From NCBI GenBank assembly GCA_009746045.1, contig RPFO01002116.1:1-64000 (forward strand): a DNA stretch of 64,000 nt. The letters run 5' to 3'. Under the pieces are notes generated by a model. The model searched no databases. It was not told where the DNA came from and saw nothing but the letters and a program-made list of their open reading frames with translations. Position 1 is the stretch's first letter, and every line of letters begins with the position of its first letter. The DNA is from Mesostigma viride. Lineage: Eukaryota; Streptophyta; Mesostigmatophyceae; Mesostigmatales; Mesostigmataceae. Below, one piece after another: positions 23,401 through 35,639 of this stretch. Made by a program: the position numbers and the translations under genes.

Positions 23401-26400
23401 TTCGTGCTGACCGTCAGCTGGTCATGCCTGCCACAAGAACAAGAATCGACTGCCTGTCCTTGCAACAGCATCGTAGTCCCCATCTGCGGTCGGGAATAGC
23501 CACGTTGACCCTTGCAAGATTTCACGTCCACAAAGTGCCTGTGGAGGCAATCCCCATCCCCCCCTTGCCTGGCTATGCATGCCGGCTGTGGTGGCTGACA
23601 GCTGTGCCCTTTTTGCAGGCACTGCCCATGGGCTCTGCAAAGCTCGCCACCCATCCAGTGCCAGCCTTGCCTCACATCTGTGAGTACTGCTGGTACCCTA
23701 TGGGCTGGGCCGGCGGGCCCCATCCTGTGCCTGTCCTCACCGGCCCTGGCGTGGGCAAAAAGAAGAAACGGTTGGGAAATTGCTTTCTATGGATTTCAGA
23801 AACAACTGGGTGAGAAATACGGGACGGTGCCAAGTTGTCCTGCATACAATAGACCTTGGTTGGTCCACAGTACCAACCACTCGGACGGCAGTTGCTGGGG
23901 GTGCGTTGGCACCATGGCCGCGTGACGTAGGCCTGTGATCCACGCATGCCTACAGCACTGACCGTGTGCATGCTTGTCCGGGCGTCTTGGATTGCTCCCC
24001 TTGGCCTCCTGCCCTCCCTCGTCACCTCGCTACCTTCCCCGCATCGCCCCGTTCATGCCCGTGCGTGGCGGATGGCAGCGCTACGATCTGTGGAGAAGTA
24101 CCTCAACCTTGACAAGCTCTACGTGCTGGGCACAAACTGCGGTGGGTGTTGCACACAAATGGCGGTCGGTGCCAGAGGATCAGGCAGCCAGCGCACGTTG
24201 ATGCTGGCATGCGCGACGTTCACGCTAATGTGCTGTCGACAGCTGAAGTCTGCCTAGTACACCTCAAGGGTCGGTTTGTGCAAATGCGATGGGAACATTT
24301 GCATGCGGTTTCTGCGTGCGACATCTAATCCTAAAGGGACCACGGATGTGGGCCCAGCCATGCAGTGTGTAGCGTTCTGTGGTTGCATGGGAAGCGCACC
24401 CTTTGTTCGGTATGTTGTTGGAGGTGATTTTTTGAGATTTACGCGAGCTGTTCCATGGCAAGGCCGGCGTGAATGCAGCACGTGCCCCACTTGCCTGTAC
24501 TTGAAACTAAGGGACTAGGGCTTGTGCAGCATGGCGATCTGCGAATGATTTCGCATGGAATGGTGCCACGCTGATGGCGGTTGTTACTTCTGACCGATTT
24601 TTCGGGCTATCTCCTCCGTCACTGTTAGTGCTACCACCGTTGCTGCGTGTGTGGCTTGTATGGCAGTCTCCGCGGCTATCTCCTGCTCTCACCATGCACA
24701 CTCTGGTACCCTCACCTTGCTGACATGGCTTGCCCTCAGTGGACAACGGCCCACGTGAGGGGCTGGAGAAGTTCCTGTCAGCCGCCAGCGACGACCCCGC
24801 CACTGTGCTGCACTACGAGTTCATGCAGGACTACAAGGTGAGCGGGTGGCCGGTGCCTCTGGAAGGTAAGATGTGGAGGAAGAAAGGTTGAGGAAGAAGA
24901 TGTTTCTAGGATGTGATGGTATCGAAGGTGCGCGCTATTGCCATCCCCTGCATTTACTGTTGCCATCTTCTGCTGCGATTATTCGCAGATCGATGTGTCA
25001 AGTTTGCGGTAATACGGACTGCAGGTCACGTTATCCATCAATGCCACAGAGCTCGTGGGTCATGTATGCCAGATGATATCTGTGGCAGCGTCCGGATGTT
25101 ATGGGCTTTCATCTGCCCATTTTAGGGCAGCACGGCAGCCTCCCACGGTGGCCTGTGTGCACCCAATACAACGGCAAATCCTCCCATGTTTCCTGAAGTA
25201 ACGCATATCCAGTAACTAGCAACAGGCAGCTACTCACTTTCTTAATAGGCTTTTTCTCAATTTGCCACCTCTTCGCAGCAGGCTGCCTTCTGCGTCTTAG
25301 CCATGAAGCCACCCCACGCCTTGCAGCGCAGTGCCACCTCAGGCGTGCCGGTCGAGAGTTGTGGCGGGGCAGCGTACCTGACGCCTTTCCTATCGGCTTG
25401 ATGCCCATACCGTGGCAACCGCTATGAAAATTAGAGCACCACTGTTGGATTTCGGTCCACGCTTGTTTTGGCATAACATGAATTATCTGGTTCATGCTAA
25501 CTGCAATCTGATCCATGAGATTGTCGACCAGACGTTTCCACGTGCTTTTTCACTGATTGCCTTTGACGAGGACTGGGCACTAGGCGTTGGTCAAATTGTC
25601 TTTTTGCTTGTCCACATACGTGCGTGCTTGTGCCGGCGTGCAGGTGCACCTGAAGCACCTGGATGGCCGCAACGAGGAGGTAAGCCGAGCCGCACTGGTC
25701 AAGCACGAACGGGGATTGTTAACCATGGAATGGTGGCTGTATTCGCTCTGCTCAGGTCGGTTGCTTTTGCTGGGGTGCCCAGTGCATACGCTTGGGCCTA
25801 AAAAGTTTACTTTAAGTTTACCTAAAAAGTTTACTTTAAGGCGGTACCATAGGAGGATCCCCTCCCAAGTCCCCGGAGCTTTCCTTCACGGGAACATCCC
25901 CCATTGCCAGCCAGCAGGTTCATTTCTCCTTTTTCGCCGGTAGATTTATTCTTTTTCGGTTCGCTGGGTGCTGCTTGCGTTGGGCAGCGATGGTAATGAC
26001 GTGTGTGGCTGGTACTGGGGTACATCGCGTTTGGCGATGCACCCGGCCACGCAGCCTGCCTCTGGTGTCTGTCCGCCGTCCTCTTGCAAAGGCGGGCTTT
26101 TTCTGTCCTGGCACCTATGGTGCAGACCGTGACAGCCCCATGGATGGATAGAAACCATATATCTCCTGCACAAATAAGATTTAGGATCCGGTAGGTACTC
26201 CTGGATAGGATGAGTAGCACATACTTCTAAACGCCGGCTGACACGGATTGACTGGGAATCTCATTGCCCTGTGGCTGCCCTACCGTATGCTGGATGATTC
26301 TCCGTTGGCTGCTGGTGGTCGCCACCGGCTGCCTGCTGTTGCCTGATTTTGTTGCTGTTGCCTGCCTGCTGCCCTCTCCTTACTGACGTTGTGTTTTACC

Positions 26401-29400
26401 ATGTTGCCATATTTCCACCCTGATTGATCCTCATGCCTGACGGCTGGTCCTGCCCCCCACCTCCAGGTGCCATATTTCTGCCTTCCGTCAAACAAGTTGA
26501 ACGATGTCATCGCCCCATCGTGTTACAGGTAAAGGAGACAGCACAGTCGCAAGCGCCATGCCAACCTGCCAAACATGGTACGGTTACCTGCCAGTGCCAG
26601 CCATCGCATAAATGCCATTCCCTGCATTAGTTACTGTGCAGACAATGGGACTATCAGTTGCTACATGGCTAACTATTCTCTGACCTATCTATGCATCGGA
26701 GCATGGGAACTGCCCTTATTTGAAGTGCACCGCATCAGTTGCCACTTCCCAGTTGCGGAGTTCTCCACTCGAGGACCGTCCATGGGAGCCATGGGAAGAT
26801 CCCCCCGTGCGATGGTGGCGTTTTTTGCATGCGTTTCGCAACCCAGACTTGGTTTATGATCGCACCAAGCGCTTGGTGCGATCATAAAATAATAGCCTGT
26901 ACTCTCACATGGCTGGTCTGCATTTAGACACGGGCTGTGGTTCCATGCACTCCCACGCGGACTACAGGGCATGCTTGGATTTGGAACTTTCATCGTCACC
27001 GTGGCATGTGTGCATGCACGAGAATGCCAGCGGATAGGGATGAGCCAACCGGGGGCGCGTCCCAATCGCGGTGCCCATACCAAGAGAGCTACATGTCTGC
27101 CTGACTGCCACATCGCAATTGCTCATGGAACGTGACGGCCTCGACAGCAGCCCATTATGGCTTGCGCTTGCTTCAATGCCCACGAAGCGGCCAGGAGCTT
27201 GCCTTTCACCTGCTGCATCCTCGCAGTCCACCAGACCAGTTTGTCTATTACTATGAAGAAGACTTTCAAGTGACCTCCCTTTATTGTTGGATTGACAGGC
27301 TGGTGTGGGCCCTTCTGCTGGCTTTAACTACTGGATTTGCCGTTGCCCTGCTCTCGTCCCTGCCTTTATGCTTGTGCTGTCACCCATGGCAGCTGCTTTG
27401 ACTACGTGAACGGGCTCACGGACATGACGGTGGGCTACATGGCGGTGCCCAAGGCGCCCGGAGTATCGATGACTTCGCACCCGCAGATAGTCACGATCAG
27501 GTGCGTCGGGCTCTGCATGATGAGCCATGAGGCATGATGACCACGAAGCACGATGTGCACCGTGCGACATGAGTGCTTGCCGAGACGCTTGCGTTCTTCT
27601 CTCCCTTGTAAACACTATATTGTATGGTCATGTTTCTGGGTGCATGGATGCGCGGACGGATGCAATACGGAGCACCCTGCCATTAGCACCACTTCCAGCA
27701 TCTGTACGTGCACCTGCACTGAGGCAATAGTTATTTTGGGTACACTACCCCCTGTGATCACCTTCCCATGTTCAAACGGTTCAAGTTTTTGCGTTAGACT
27801 AGAACAATGTGAATAGGAGAGTGTGGAAGTTGGGTTGCCGGCACGGACGCCACCGCTGTCACCCAGCACGGTGTAAGCCTTGGAGAAGAATGTGGGAACA
27901 GGATGTGGGGAACACTGTGGGGTTGTATAGCCATCTTGGCATGTCACAGTGCAGCGTGTGGGGGGGTTGTGAAGACATCCTGGCATGTCACAGTACAGCC
28001 TGTGGGGGGGTTGTGAAGACATCTTGGCATGTCACAGTACAGCCTGTGGGGGGGTTGTGAAGACATCTTGGCATGTCACAGTACAGCGTGTGGGCAAGCA
28101 TCAATAAATTTGGCAAATTTATGGCCCTTGTGATTATTTTGCTGGCTAACGTGTGTAACTGGTAACTGACGATGCTCTGGACCTGCATGCCGTAGCCATC
28201 TCCGCACCTCCCACCCATTCATGCACCCATGTTGGGAGGCCGGATTGACACGGGCCAAATCGACCCAGATCACTTCCGGCTCTCTCCATCGGTCGTACTG
28301 GGCATCACCACATTCTCAGTTTCGTTCGAGTGGCGTAATGAGAGCCTGTGGGTGCCTCCGTGCTTGTCTGCTGGCCGGCTGGCTCACCTTCCAGCATCAC
28401 TGTGCATGCCTCCCCTCTATACCCCCTCATCCTACCCACCCACCCTGTGCTGCCCCTGGCATGTCATGTGTCTCGCAGGAATGATCGTGGGCGTGAGATG
28501 CTGGACCTTGTCCGTCCGCTGCTGACCACGACACCCACTGTGGACGCGGTAGGCTTGATGACTTTGTCATGTTCCCATCAACCTTGATTTTGCAAAACTG
28601 TGTGCGTGCACAGCAGCTCCTTTTTTGGCTCGCTCGCGTTGTCGTGGGATGTCGCGTTGCACGATGTGAGCACACGGCGGGCCCATTCATGTGGTCTGCC
28701 GCTACGTTTTGAGTCATGTGCTCATTTTCCCGATTAGTAAGATGCACCGTGCCAGGTATATGGTTTGTTGATGCGCATCCGCCTTCTCCTTCAACTGCTG
28801 TCCTTGTTCCAGGGCTTGTTTCCTTGCCATGTGCATGGTGTACATACATACTGCTATATATTCGCTCTTTGGGGCTGCTAGTGTACCTCTGTGGTCGTCC
28901 CTCCCAAGTGCAGACCTGGACGGGGCATTAGTGACCGCAACCTGCGCGCTGAGAGTTGCATCCTGTTCTCCGCAACTTTTTTCAGCCAATCGCCCTTGTC
29001 AGCGACGGCATGAACGTGCGTTCGCTGCCGTGTGCTGACGTGCTTTTGCTAGCTGTGGGCTTGATATCCATCACACCTTGCATCAACCTGCAGGGCAACC
29101 GCAAGCCGTTTGTCATGTCGACGGTGGAGGCGGATGACTTGGCCAAGATCGGTACGTACGCGTGTGATGCTTGCCGTCCCGCACGGTCTTGGGAGCTGAC
29201 GGTTTCTTTTCTGTTAATACAAGCATTGGTGGAACAGCCAGCGAGTAGCAACCAAGCCGATCTCCCAGTTGTCCTTGTCCAGAGGAAGCACGCTAGTCCT
29301 GTACCAATTAAGCCCTTTGAGACGGCGAACACCTAGCCTCTAGCGGCTGGTACATGAACCTTGGATGGCGGGCAGGTTGTGCTGTCCCTCCTGCCTGTGT

Positions 29401-32156
29401 GGCCTGTGCTCCGGGCACAACAGGTAAAAGGAGCCAAAACAGGGATACGAAACGCAGATGCCGTCGTGGGTATGTTCATTAAAGGGTGCATGTTCTGCCA
29501 GTAAGCAGCCGTTTGGATGTATCTAGTCCACCCGCGTGTTTTCCCTGGTGTACACCGCCTGGTGACCAGAGTATGGGAAGCGGCAACTGGGGGGGTATCC
29601 ATCTTGAGATTGAGCTTCAGATGCCCAGCGCAATCTAGCATGTATTTTGCACCGCAGGAAATTATGTTGAAGGCAGCTCTCCCTGTGGTCTTGTTGACAT
29701 CTGGGTGCTTCCGCCTTACGGTGGTGTAGTAGTTTTTTGCCTCCACGGCATCAGCCTATAGTGGCCCATACTCTGGCCTCACCCCGTGCCCCTGGCCCTC
29801 CTTCTCCCATTCCCTGCACTACCTGTCCCTGCTCTCCCCTTCCCTGCACTGGATACGGCATTTGTTGAGCAGGCAAGGGGCCCAAAGAGCCCGCGCCGCG
29901 TTTTGTCGGCAACATCATCGCATGGCTGCTGGACAAGGTAGGACCCCGGTTGGTGGACACAGAGGGCCTCACCCAGGAAGGCATGCGGATAATGGTGCGG
30001 ATAATGGGCATGAGGGTTCAAGGTTGTGGTCTTGACCCACCTGTCCTGTGGTGCTGCCGGGGAGTTTTATGTGGTGGCCGTGGAATAGCTCTGGTTACGT
30101 TTCGTCGGGGCAACTGCTTGTTAAGTTCCTGCAGCGTTATCGTTTTGAGCCGTGCTTGGATGGTGTCCATTCAACCTTGTGTTTGACAAGTTAGCTGGCG
30201 TGCATCCACGCTGGTTTGTGTGGTGGCTTATGGTCTTGTTTGGCTTCGCACAAGCCCAGGGATCTCCCTGTCGTCGTGACTCCATGACATTAACCTCACC
30301 ATTCTCTCCATTTATGTCAGCGTGCAGTTGGAATTTCCTACGCGTGCCTGTTGGTCTGTTGGCAGGCAAGGCAGGAGTGCTTGGTAATGTCCACGTGGCT
30401 GTGAGGAGTGGTCAGGGAGGCGCTTAGTCAACGTGGCAGGCCCCAGGCATGTCGTGCGCAGAGTGCTTGCCATTGAATGGATACCAGATCCATTGAGTGC
30501 AAAGGAATTGTGGTGGTTGCTGGAGTTGTTTGCTCGGCCAGCATGTCATTTCACTCATTCGTTGGATAGACACAAGCTCATAGTATGGTTCAGCAGACAA
30601 GGCATCGCAAGCAACCCATGGCAGGATTGAAGAGACGTTGCATTGTTTTTGGAGAGTATTTCTCAGCTAGTAGTGGGGACAGCATTTGGCGCGGGGGAGA
30701 GGATGGCTAGCCTCCCATGTCGCCCACACACTTAGTTTGTGGTGGTGAAACCACACCTGGTTTCTCTGGCACCACACCAACTGCAGGTGGGTCCACAGGG
30801 TCTGGAGTTTGCCCGCTACAGCCTCGACTACCACACCATCCGCAACTACTTATACGTGATGAGGTCGCAGGGCAAGGCCAGGTGCGTGCACATGATGCTG
30901 CAGGGACATTACCGTAGTGGCTCTAATTATCAATACACATGACTAGGTACGAATGACCCTCATACATGCCGAAAACAACGCTCTTGACCTCGTACGCCCA
31001 AGGCATAACCCTCAGATGTAATATTATACATCAGGGCCTGCCACATGGCTTTTGGCGCTACGCACCCCCGGATACACCCCGAGTCCATTCTGTGAACACA
31101 TACATACTGTGAAAGTAATTCCAAGAGCTCTCGTGGCATGTAATAGTAATTCCTGAAGTCCTTGTACGATAAGTAAGCGTTCAGCAATTGGGGCCACTAC
31201 AGCACTTGGTGACCTTTTTTAAGTCATCCAAAGGAGAGAGTTGGATTTTCCCCGTAATAGAGTTGTCCCCGCTCTGAACACCTTGCCTCGTGTAGGCTAC
31301 GGGGTGGTTGTTGGCTACGAACCCTGGCTTTCTAGGCAAGCTAGGGTTCAAAGGCTGGTGAGGATGGGCCTGGAAGCCTTGGGTGATTCCTGCTTGCCCA
31401 ACTTAACTGTCCATACATGTGCAGCAGAAGTGGTTGGCAAAAATGTGTTAGCATGGTCTACATAATCTGAGTTGGAATCAAGCGCCTGGCCATCTGGGCA
31501 TCCAGCAAAGGCCATGGAACGCTGCAGACTCTGTATAATATCCCCTGCGTTGCCAGGATTTGCTCCGCCCCTGCACACTGAGGCTTGCGGCTTGTCTGGG
31601 TCCTGCTCCGGCACCTATATTATGTACTGATAAAGCTCTGGTGGTTGCCCAACCATGCCAGACCGCCAGGGTACTACAGACTATGCTATCTCTTGATCCA
31701 ACAGAAAAACGCTAGTGGCATCACCTCCACAGCTAACGTGCGGGTGCCATCCGCTCTCATTGATAGTGACAGGATGGCTTGGAGCATGATAGGTCACCCT
31801 CACGACTGCATTGTCCAGCAGTGTTGGGCTTGCCCTTGGTCGCCTTGAGCACAATTGCGTGCATGTTGATATGGCCGTATGCCCCACGTTTGTGCTCCAT
31901 GTCTGCAATCCATGCCTAATGCTGCTGCTATTGCTGTTGTAATCAATTAATGAATTGCTGTTAGCTGTTGCTGTTGCCGTTGTGCAATGGCATGTCAACA
32001 ATTTTTTCCTGCATGACCGCACCTTGCAGGGCGGCCCAGCACATCCCTGAGTACTCGAAAGTCGTGGTGGATGCCTACAACAAGAATGGGGAGATTGACA
32101 AGTTGCTAGCGGCTGCCCCCACACTGTCAGAGACTGTTTTGAGGAAAAACAAGTAG
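17454..32156 (+). CDS. HCAR: 7-hydroxymethyl chlorophyll a reductase, plastid, 17 exons
   Basis: Exons: 17454-17668, 18628-18712, 19333-19441, 20687-20771, 21184-21225, 22545-22623, 23291-23342, 24079-24141, 24740-24837, 25644-25679, 26467-26528, 27393-27500, 28479-28548, 29094-29151, 29873-29937, 30787-30881, 32030-32156. All 16 introns are GT-AG and every phase joins, giving 482 residues, close to the roughly 460 of the plant enzyme. Residues 1-48 are a basic, Ser/Thr-rich plastid transit peptide. Then follow the FrhB/FdhB-type domains with CSKCGLC (Cys71, 74, 77), GVGCQVQ (Cys219), LGTNC (Cys243) and APSCYSC (Cys307, 310), the candidate ligands of the iron-sulfur clusters; FAD is the other cofactor in the family. 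The enzyme reduces 7-hydroxymethyl chlorophyll a to chlorophyll a with ferredoxin, the last step of chlorophyll b-to-a conversion. Mean intron length is about 830 bp, with several introns enlarged by repeats. Confidence 0.97.
18140..18325. repeat. dispersed repeat in HCAR intron 1, Penelope-like terminal family
   Basis: Matches the outer part of the inverted-repeat arms at 48354-48560 and 53130-53365 (GCGCAGGCCAGAAAT, then TAGCTCGAGCCTGC, then CCTAGACGG). It is a solitary fragment lying in the intron between exons 1 and 2. Confidence 0.75.
18765..18842. repeat. (TTA)n microsatellite in HCAR intron 2
   Basis: Imperfect ATT/TTA trinucleotide tract with some TTG units. Confidence 0.85.
18991..19187. 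repeat. 34-bp minisatellite in HCAR intron 2
   Basis: About 5.8 copies of a 34-bp unit starting CAAGCAGGACAGGGCGGTGG, with an alternating GGGCGG/GGACGG variant. Because 34 is not a multiple of three, all frames stay partly open; the overlapping long frame here is not coding apart from exon 3 further downstream. Confidence 0.95.
21962..22165 (-). mobile_element. SINE-like element in HCAR intron 5
   Basis: Read on the minus strand, it parallels 55010-55215 throughout: GTGCACCTAGAG, TTTACATCCCC, TGCAGGAAG, GGCTATGTG(C/T), ATATACTCCCAACGGAGTT. Its 3' end resembles the LINE A terminus (gctacatgatctccccacggagt), suggesting mobilisation by that LINE. No protein coding. Confidence 0.65.
23008..23213. 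repeat. (GGGT)n tract in HCAR intron 6
   Basis: About 200 bp of GGGT units interrupted by a few GGT slips. It is on the sense strand, so the pre-mRNA can form G-quadruplexes. It ends about 80 bp before the exon 7 acceptor. Confidence 0.97.
26853..26888. repeat. perfect 36-nt palindrome in HCAR intron 11
   Basis: Left half TTTATGATCGCACCAAGC is followed at once by its exact reverse complement, with no loop. It can extrude as a cruciform or fold as a hairpin in RNA. Confidence 0.95.
27933..28092. repeat. 44-bp minisatellite in HCAR intron 12
   Basis: About 3.6 copies with TGGCATGTCACAGT at 27937, 27981, 28025 and 28069, each followed by a G7 run and TTGTGAAGACATC. It lies between exons 12 and 13. 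Confidence 0.95.
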
Positions 32157-32324
32157 CACTAGATCCAGTAGGCAACATTGACTGCCTTGAAACTGAGTGA
32201 GGCCTTTAAGCATTGTCATCGCTAAGTTGTGAGGCATAGCTTAAATGCATCCCTGCGAAAAGCATTCAGGTATTGCACAATTCAGGAGGTACATAAAGCC
32301 TCCCCACATGCACCGTTCAGACAA

Positions 32325-32500
32325 CTGGTCAGCGCAGGCCAGCCGCCAGAAATCGAGAGAATCTGGACCATGGTACCTAGCTCTAGCCTGCTGTCTGATC
32401 CGCGTGTGTCGAGTCGTTCTGGATTATGGAAATGAATGAGGTAAAAAGTTGTAGCCTTGTTCATTAAAATTATGGCGAGCTAGCGTTCAGCACCACGTAC
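32325..32500. repeat. dispersed repeat just 3' of HCAR, Penelope-like terminal family
   Basis: Another diverged copy of the repeat at 18140-18325 and 48354-48560 (CAGCGCAGGCCAG, GAGAGAATCTGGACC, CGAGTCGTTCTGGAT). It starts about 170 bp after the HCAR stop and may overlap the 3' UTR or polyadenylation region. Confidence 0.7.
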
Positions 32501-32546
32501 ATTATACGTCGACGGCAAGAAAAGGAGGGGAAAAAAATACACGCAG

Positions 32547-32548
<2 letters not shown>

Positions 32549-32581
<33 letters not shown>
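32549..32581. repeat. (AC)n microsatellite
   Basis: About 16 AC units. Confidence 0.97.
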
Positions 32582-32582
<1 letters not shown>

Positions 32583-32852
32583 ACGGATCAATTAAGCTGT
32601 ATTTTTGCGGACAGTACGCGGGCACGCATGTCTTGCCAACACGACCGACTCACCTAGTACGCGAGGCGGACGGAGACGTGGATGTGCGCACGCTCATGCA
32701 CCTCGCACCTCGTTCTAGAGGCTATATGCTGCAGACGGCACTCAACGTGTCACCCGGCCGTACATGTTACGTATACGGTTTTAGTTTCGGGGTTGGCAGT
32801 TTCTGCATGTGGGTGTGCTTGGAGAAATCAATATTAATTAAGTAATTAATTA

Positions 32853-33660
32853 ATGCCTATTAATCGCATCGGCCTGGCCTGGGCCAGGCTCTACGGGCTC
32901 AACACCTACTGGCACTCAAAGGACCTGGGCGAAGACCGCAAGCGAGTGCTCTTCAAGGTCCTGGTCCTCACGGTGCTCACCTATGGCGCCGAGGCATGGA
33001 CGCTCACGGACAAGCTGGCCACCCGGCTGGACAGCACAGTTTACAGGATCGATCTGCTCCGACAGGTCCTGAGTTCGAATGTAGCCTGGTTTTCCACACA
33101 TAGGTCATTCGAGTCTTTGTATAAGGGTATGCCTCGCATTACGGACGAGATTAGACAGCATAGGATAGCATTTGCAGGACATCTTGCTCGCACCAGTCAG
33201 GTAGACACCAACCTCGGTCTGGCCGGCCCCCAGCGGCTTGGCCAGCCGGGGCGACACAGTCCTGAGCTGGCCTGGCCCCAAGGACATACCCAGACGGGTT
33301 GGTAGACCTGCCATAAACTATAAAGATCAGTTGCTGGCCGACAGACCTAGTGGTCCCAGCTAGCCCAGTTTGAACACCGCATTTCCTCCCTCTCTAGCTT
33401 GGACTGCTATGCAGAACAAGAAGAGGTGGCAGACCATTGTCCAGGCCCACACGCCAGCCCCGGTGGGCAACTGCCCCCCCCCCAGGAGGAAGAGGCGCTT
33501 TGCTGAGGAAAGTAGCTTGGATCGATTTCATATAGATTAGTTTAGAGTTAGCTTAGCTACCTAGGTTTCGCGGCTTCGCTCACGCCCATCCATCAAGCAA
33601 GGGAATACGTGCTACATGATCTCTCCCCACGGAGTCACATGTGTTATTATTTAATTTTTG
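32853..33660 (+). mobile_element. LINE A: C-terminal part of ORF2 and 3' UTR, degenerate
   Basis: A frame from 32853 to 33305 encodes the end of a non-LTR reverse transcriptase protein: VLTYGAEAWTL, then a region ending RIAFAGHLAR, as is usual after the thumb in L1/RTE-like ORF2. Frameshifts follow. At 33400-33516 another frame carries KKRWQTIVQAHTPAPVG and RRKRRF, the conserved C-terminal tail of this family (also at 53570-53690 and 58541-58670). The 3' UTR ends with tacatgatctct-ccccacggagtcac and a TATTTAATTTTT tail at about 33657. 5' end truncated; not functional. Confidence 0.85.
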
Positions 33661-33684
33661 TAATGCCGGCCTACATAACAGCGC

Positions 33685-33845
33685 GTTACGTGAGCATAAG
33701 TCCTCAGTACAGTCGAGTGGGATGGGACGGATGGAGCTAATTATCTAAGACCTAGTTACAGGGTTGTGGGCACCACGGCCCGAATTACTGTGAATGCCAT
33801 GCATACGCGGTCACTGGCTCAGTGGCGGAGCCCCCACGTGCATGC
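33685..33845. repeat. dispersed repeat, partner at 58905-59066
   Basis: Shares ACGTGAGCATAAGTCCTCAG, then CCTAGTTACAGGG and GTGGGCACC-CGGCCCGAAT, with 58905-59066. Both copies follow LINE A 3' ends, though not directly. A short related piece (CACGTGACTGCGTCAC) occurs at about 41333. Confidence 0.75.
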
Positions 33846-34918
33846 ATGACGCAGACTATGTGATTGTTAATGGAAAGAACCATAATATTGTATTATTGTG
33901 CCCCGCGACTCCCCAGTGTTGGGAGCGTGAGACTTAATTCGTAATTAATAAACATGCTGTACATGTACATGCATGCATCGCCATGCAGGCGCCTCACCCG
34001 AGCCCAAGAAACCCTGCCACGAACACAAATGGCGAAATTACCTACCAGGCTACGAACGCTTTTCTTTCACCAACTAGCTGGTACTGACCAAGGAACTGAA
34101 TGCGCCAAAATAGTCCAGTTCTTAGCACAGGAACGCAAGCTCTGTACGTGGGCGCGTTGGGCCCATCCCCGCCGACGATCTGGTGGAGGGGTTCCTCGCC
34201 AGGCCAGAGCTCAACCAATGCCTCCCTATCCTGTGCAGCTTCTTCCAATTAACTGTTATAGACATCGTCGCTAAGCTCCACAACCCAGCCCGGCCTGCGC
34301 AGCCGGCAGCCACATCGGCTCCCTCCCTCCGGCAAGGATGACATCCGAGCAGTGCTGGAGGAGCACGTGACTACCTGCCCGAGCCTGGCCGAGAAGACTG
34401 ATGACATTGATGACCACGGTGCTCAACACGGTGTCCAGGCCAAGGTCTCCAATACGGAAAGGTCCAAGGTCGCCCACATGAGCTCCAACCTCAGCTCACG
34501 GCGCTGCAGACCACGGCACAGGCCTCTGATGCACATGCCGCCCTCCTCTCCCGCCGGCCTCAACCAGGTGGAGGGAAAGTGCGGCGTGCTCATGAAGGAG
34601 CTTGAAGCCATCACCGCCCACACCAAGGCCCTGGCCACACAGGTCCCAAGGATATAGCGGAGCAGACGGCCACCATCGCATCCCAGCCACCCGGGCAAGA
34701 TGCTGGCGACCTCCCGCCGCTCTCCTATGCGGACCTGCTGCGGTCAGCGACCGCCTTGAGCAGCCACTGACGCCATCGCCACGAAACTCCAGGAGCTGGC
34801 CGGAGGACCACCGCCAGGCCGAACAACAGGAGGCCACCGATCGACCGCGCTCGCCGCGAATGCCAAGTGGTGCTGCGTCGCTTCCCCCAGAAGCCAGGTG
34901 AGACATCAACCACCCTTG

Positions 34919-35639
34919 TGTAGCGTGCCGACTAGGGTCGAGCCTAGCGAGCACTTGGAAGTTTGGCAAAAGGATAAATAGGTAAAAAGATACGAGCAAA
35001 AGAGTAGCTATATACTATTGTCAAATGTTCCCTAGAGTGATTCGAAGCCAGCACCTTCAGACATACATGTGGCTATGTGTGTGTCGGTGACTGATACCTA
35101 GAGGTAATATTGGCGATATTGTGAGATATATCGATAGATGTATGTCCGAGGCATAGTGCAACGATTGTTGCCAAGGACATGGACAGTGGCCGGATCAGCC
35201 CTATGTTCGACCCGTAGTTCGGCACACTACAATGAACTTCAGGCCGTAACTTAGTGACGGGTGAATTTGGGCCACAAGAGTGGCTCAGCCAGCTGGTGCC
35301 GACCTAGTGGCACTGCTTGGTATAAAGGCAGCGAGGATCATGGAGGTCGGATGACAGGTTCGGACGTTGTCAATCACTCGACGCAACGTCAACGTATTCT
35401 AAATGAATTAATGAATCCATGTCTGTCATAACCCTTTGTGTATGGACACATGCGAAGAACTCAAGAAGGTATTTAAGTTATAATGCCCCAGGGCCTACCC
35501 TGTGATCACAGCAAGTAGCCCATATAGCTGAGTGATTCCCTTTCCTTCTCAGGCCTGCAGGCATTGACCCCGGGACGATAGTCCCGTATTAGAAGCGATC
35601 TTTCCCAACGTGCCTGGCTGATAGGCTTGGCACGTTACA
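34919..35639. mobile_element. solo LTR, 721 bp, 5-bp target duplication
   Basis: Begins TGTAGCGTGCC and ends GGCACGTTACA, so it has TG...CA ends with imperfect inverted repeats (10 of 11 bases). CCTTG lies at 34914-34918 and again at 35640-35644. No internal retroelement coding is present, so this is a solo LTR left by recombination. A TATA-like TATAAAGG at 35321 suggests sense orientation is plus. It interrupts LINE B ORF1. Confidence 0.9.
35321..35328 (+). promoter_or_regulatory. TATA-like box of the solo LTR
   Basis: TATAAAGG about 400 bp into the LTR, in the position expected of the U3 promoter. Confidence 0.45.

Noticed and set aside
22945-23499. Gly/Trp/Val repeat frames
   Set aside because: Translations of the (GGGT)n tract in HCAR intron 6.
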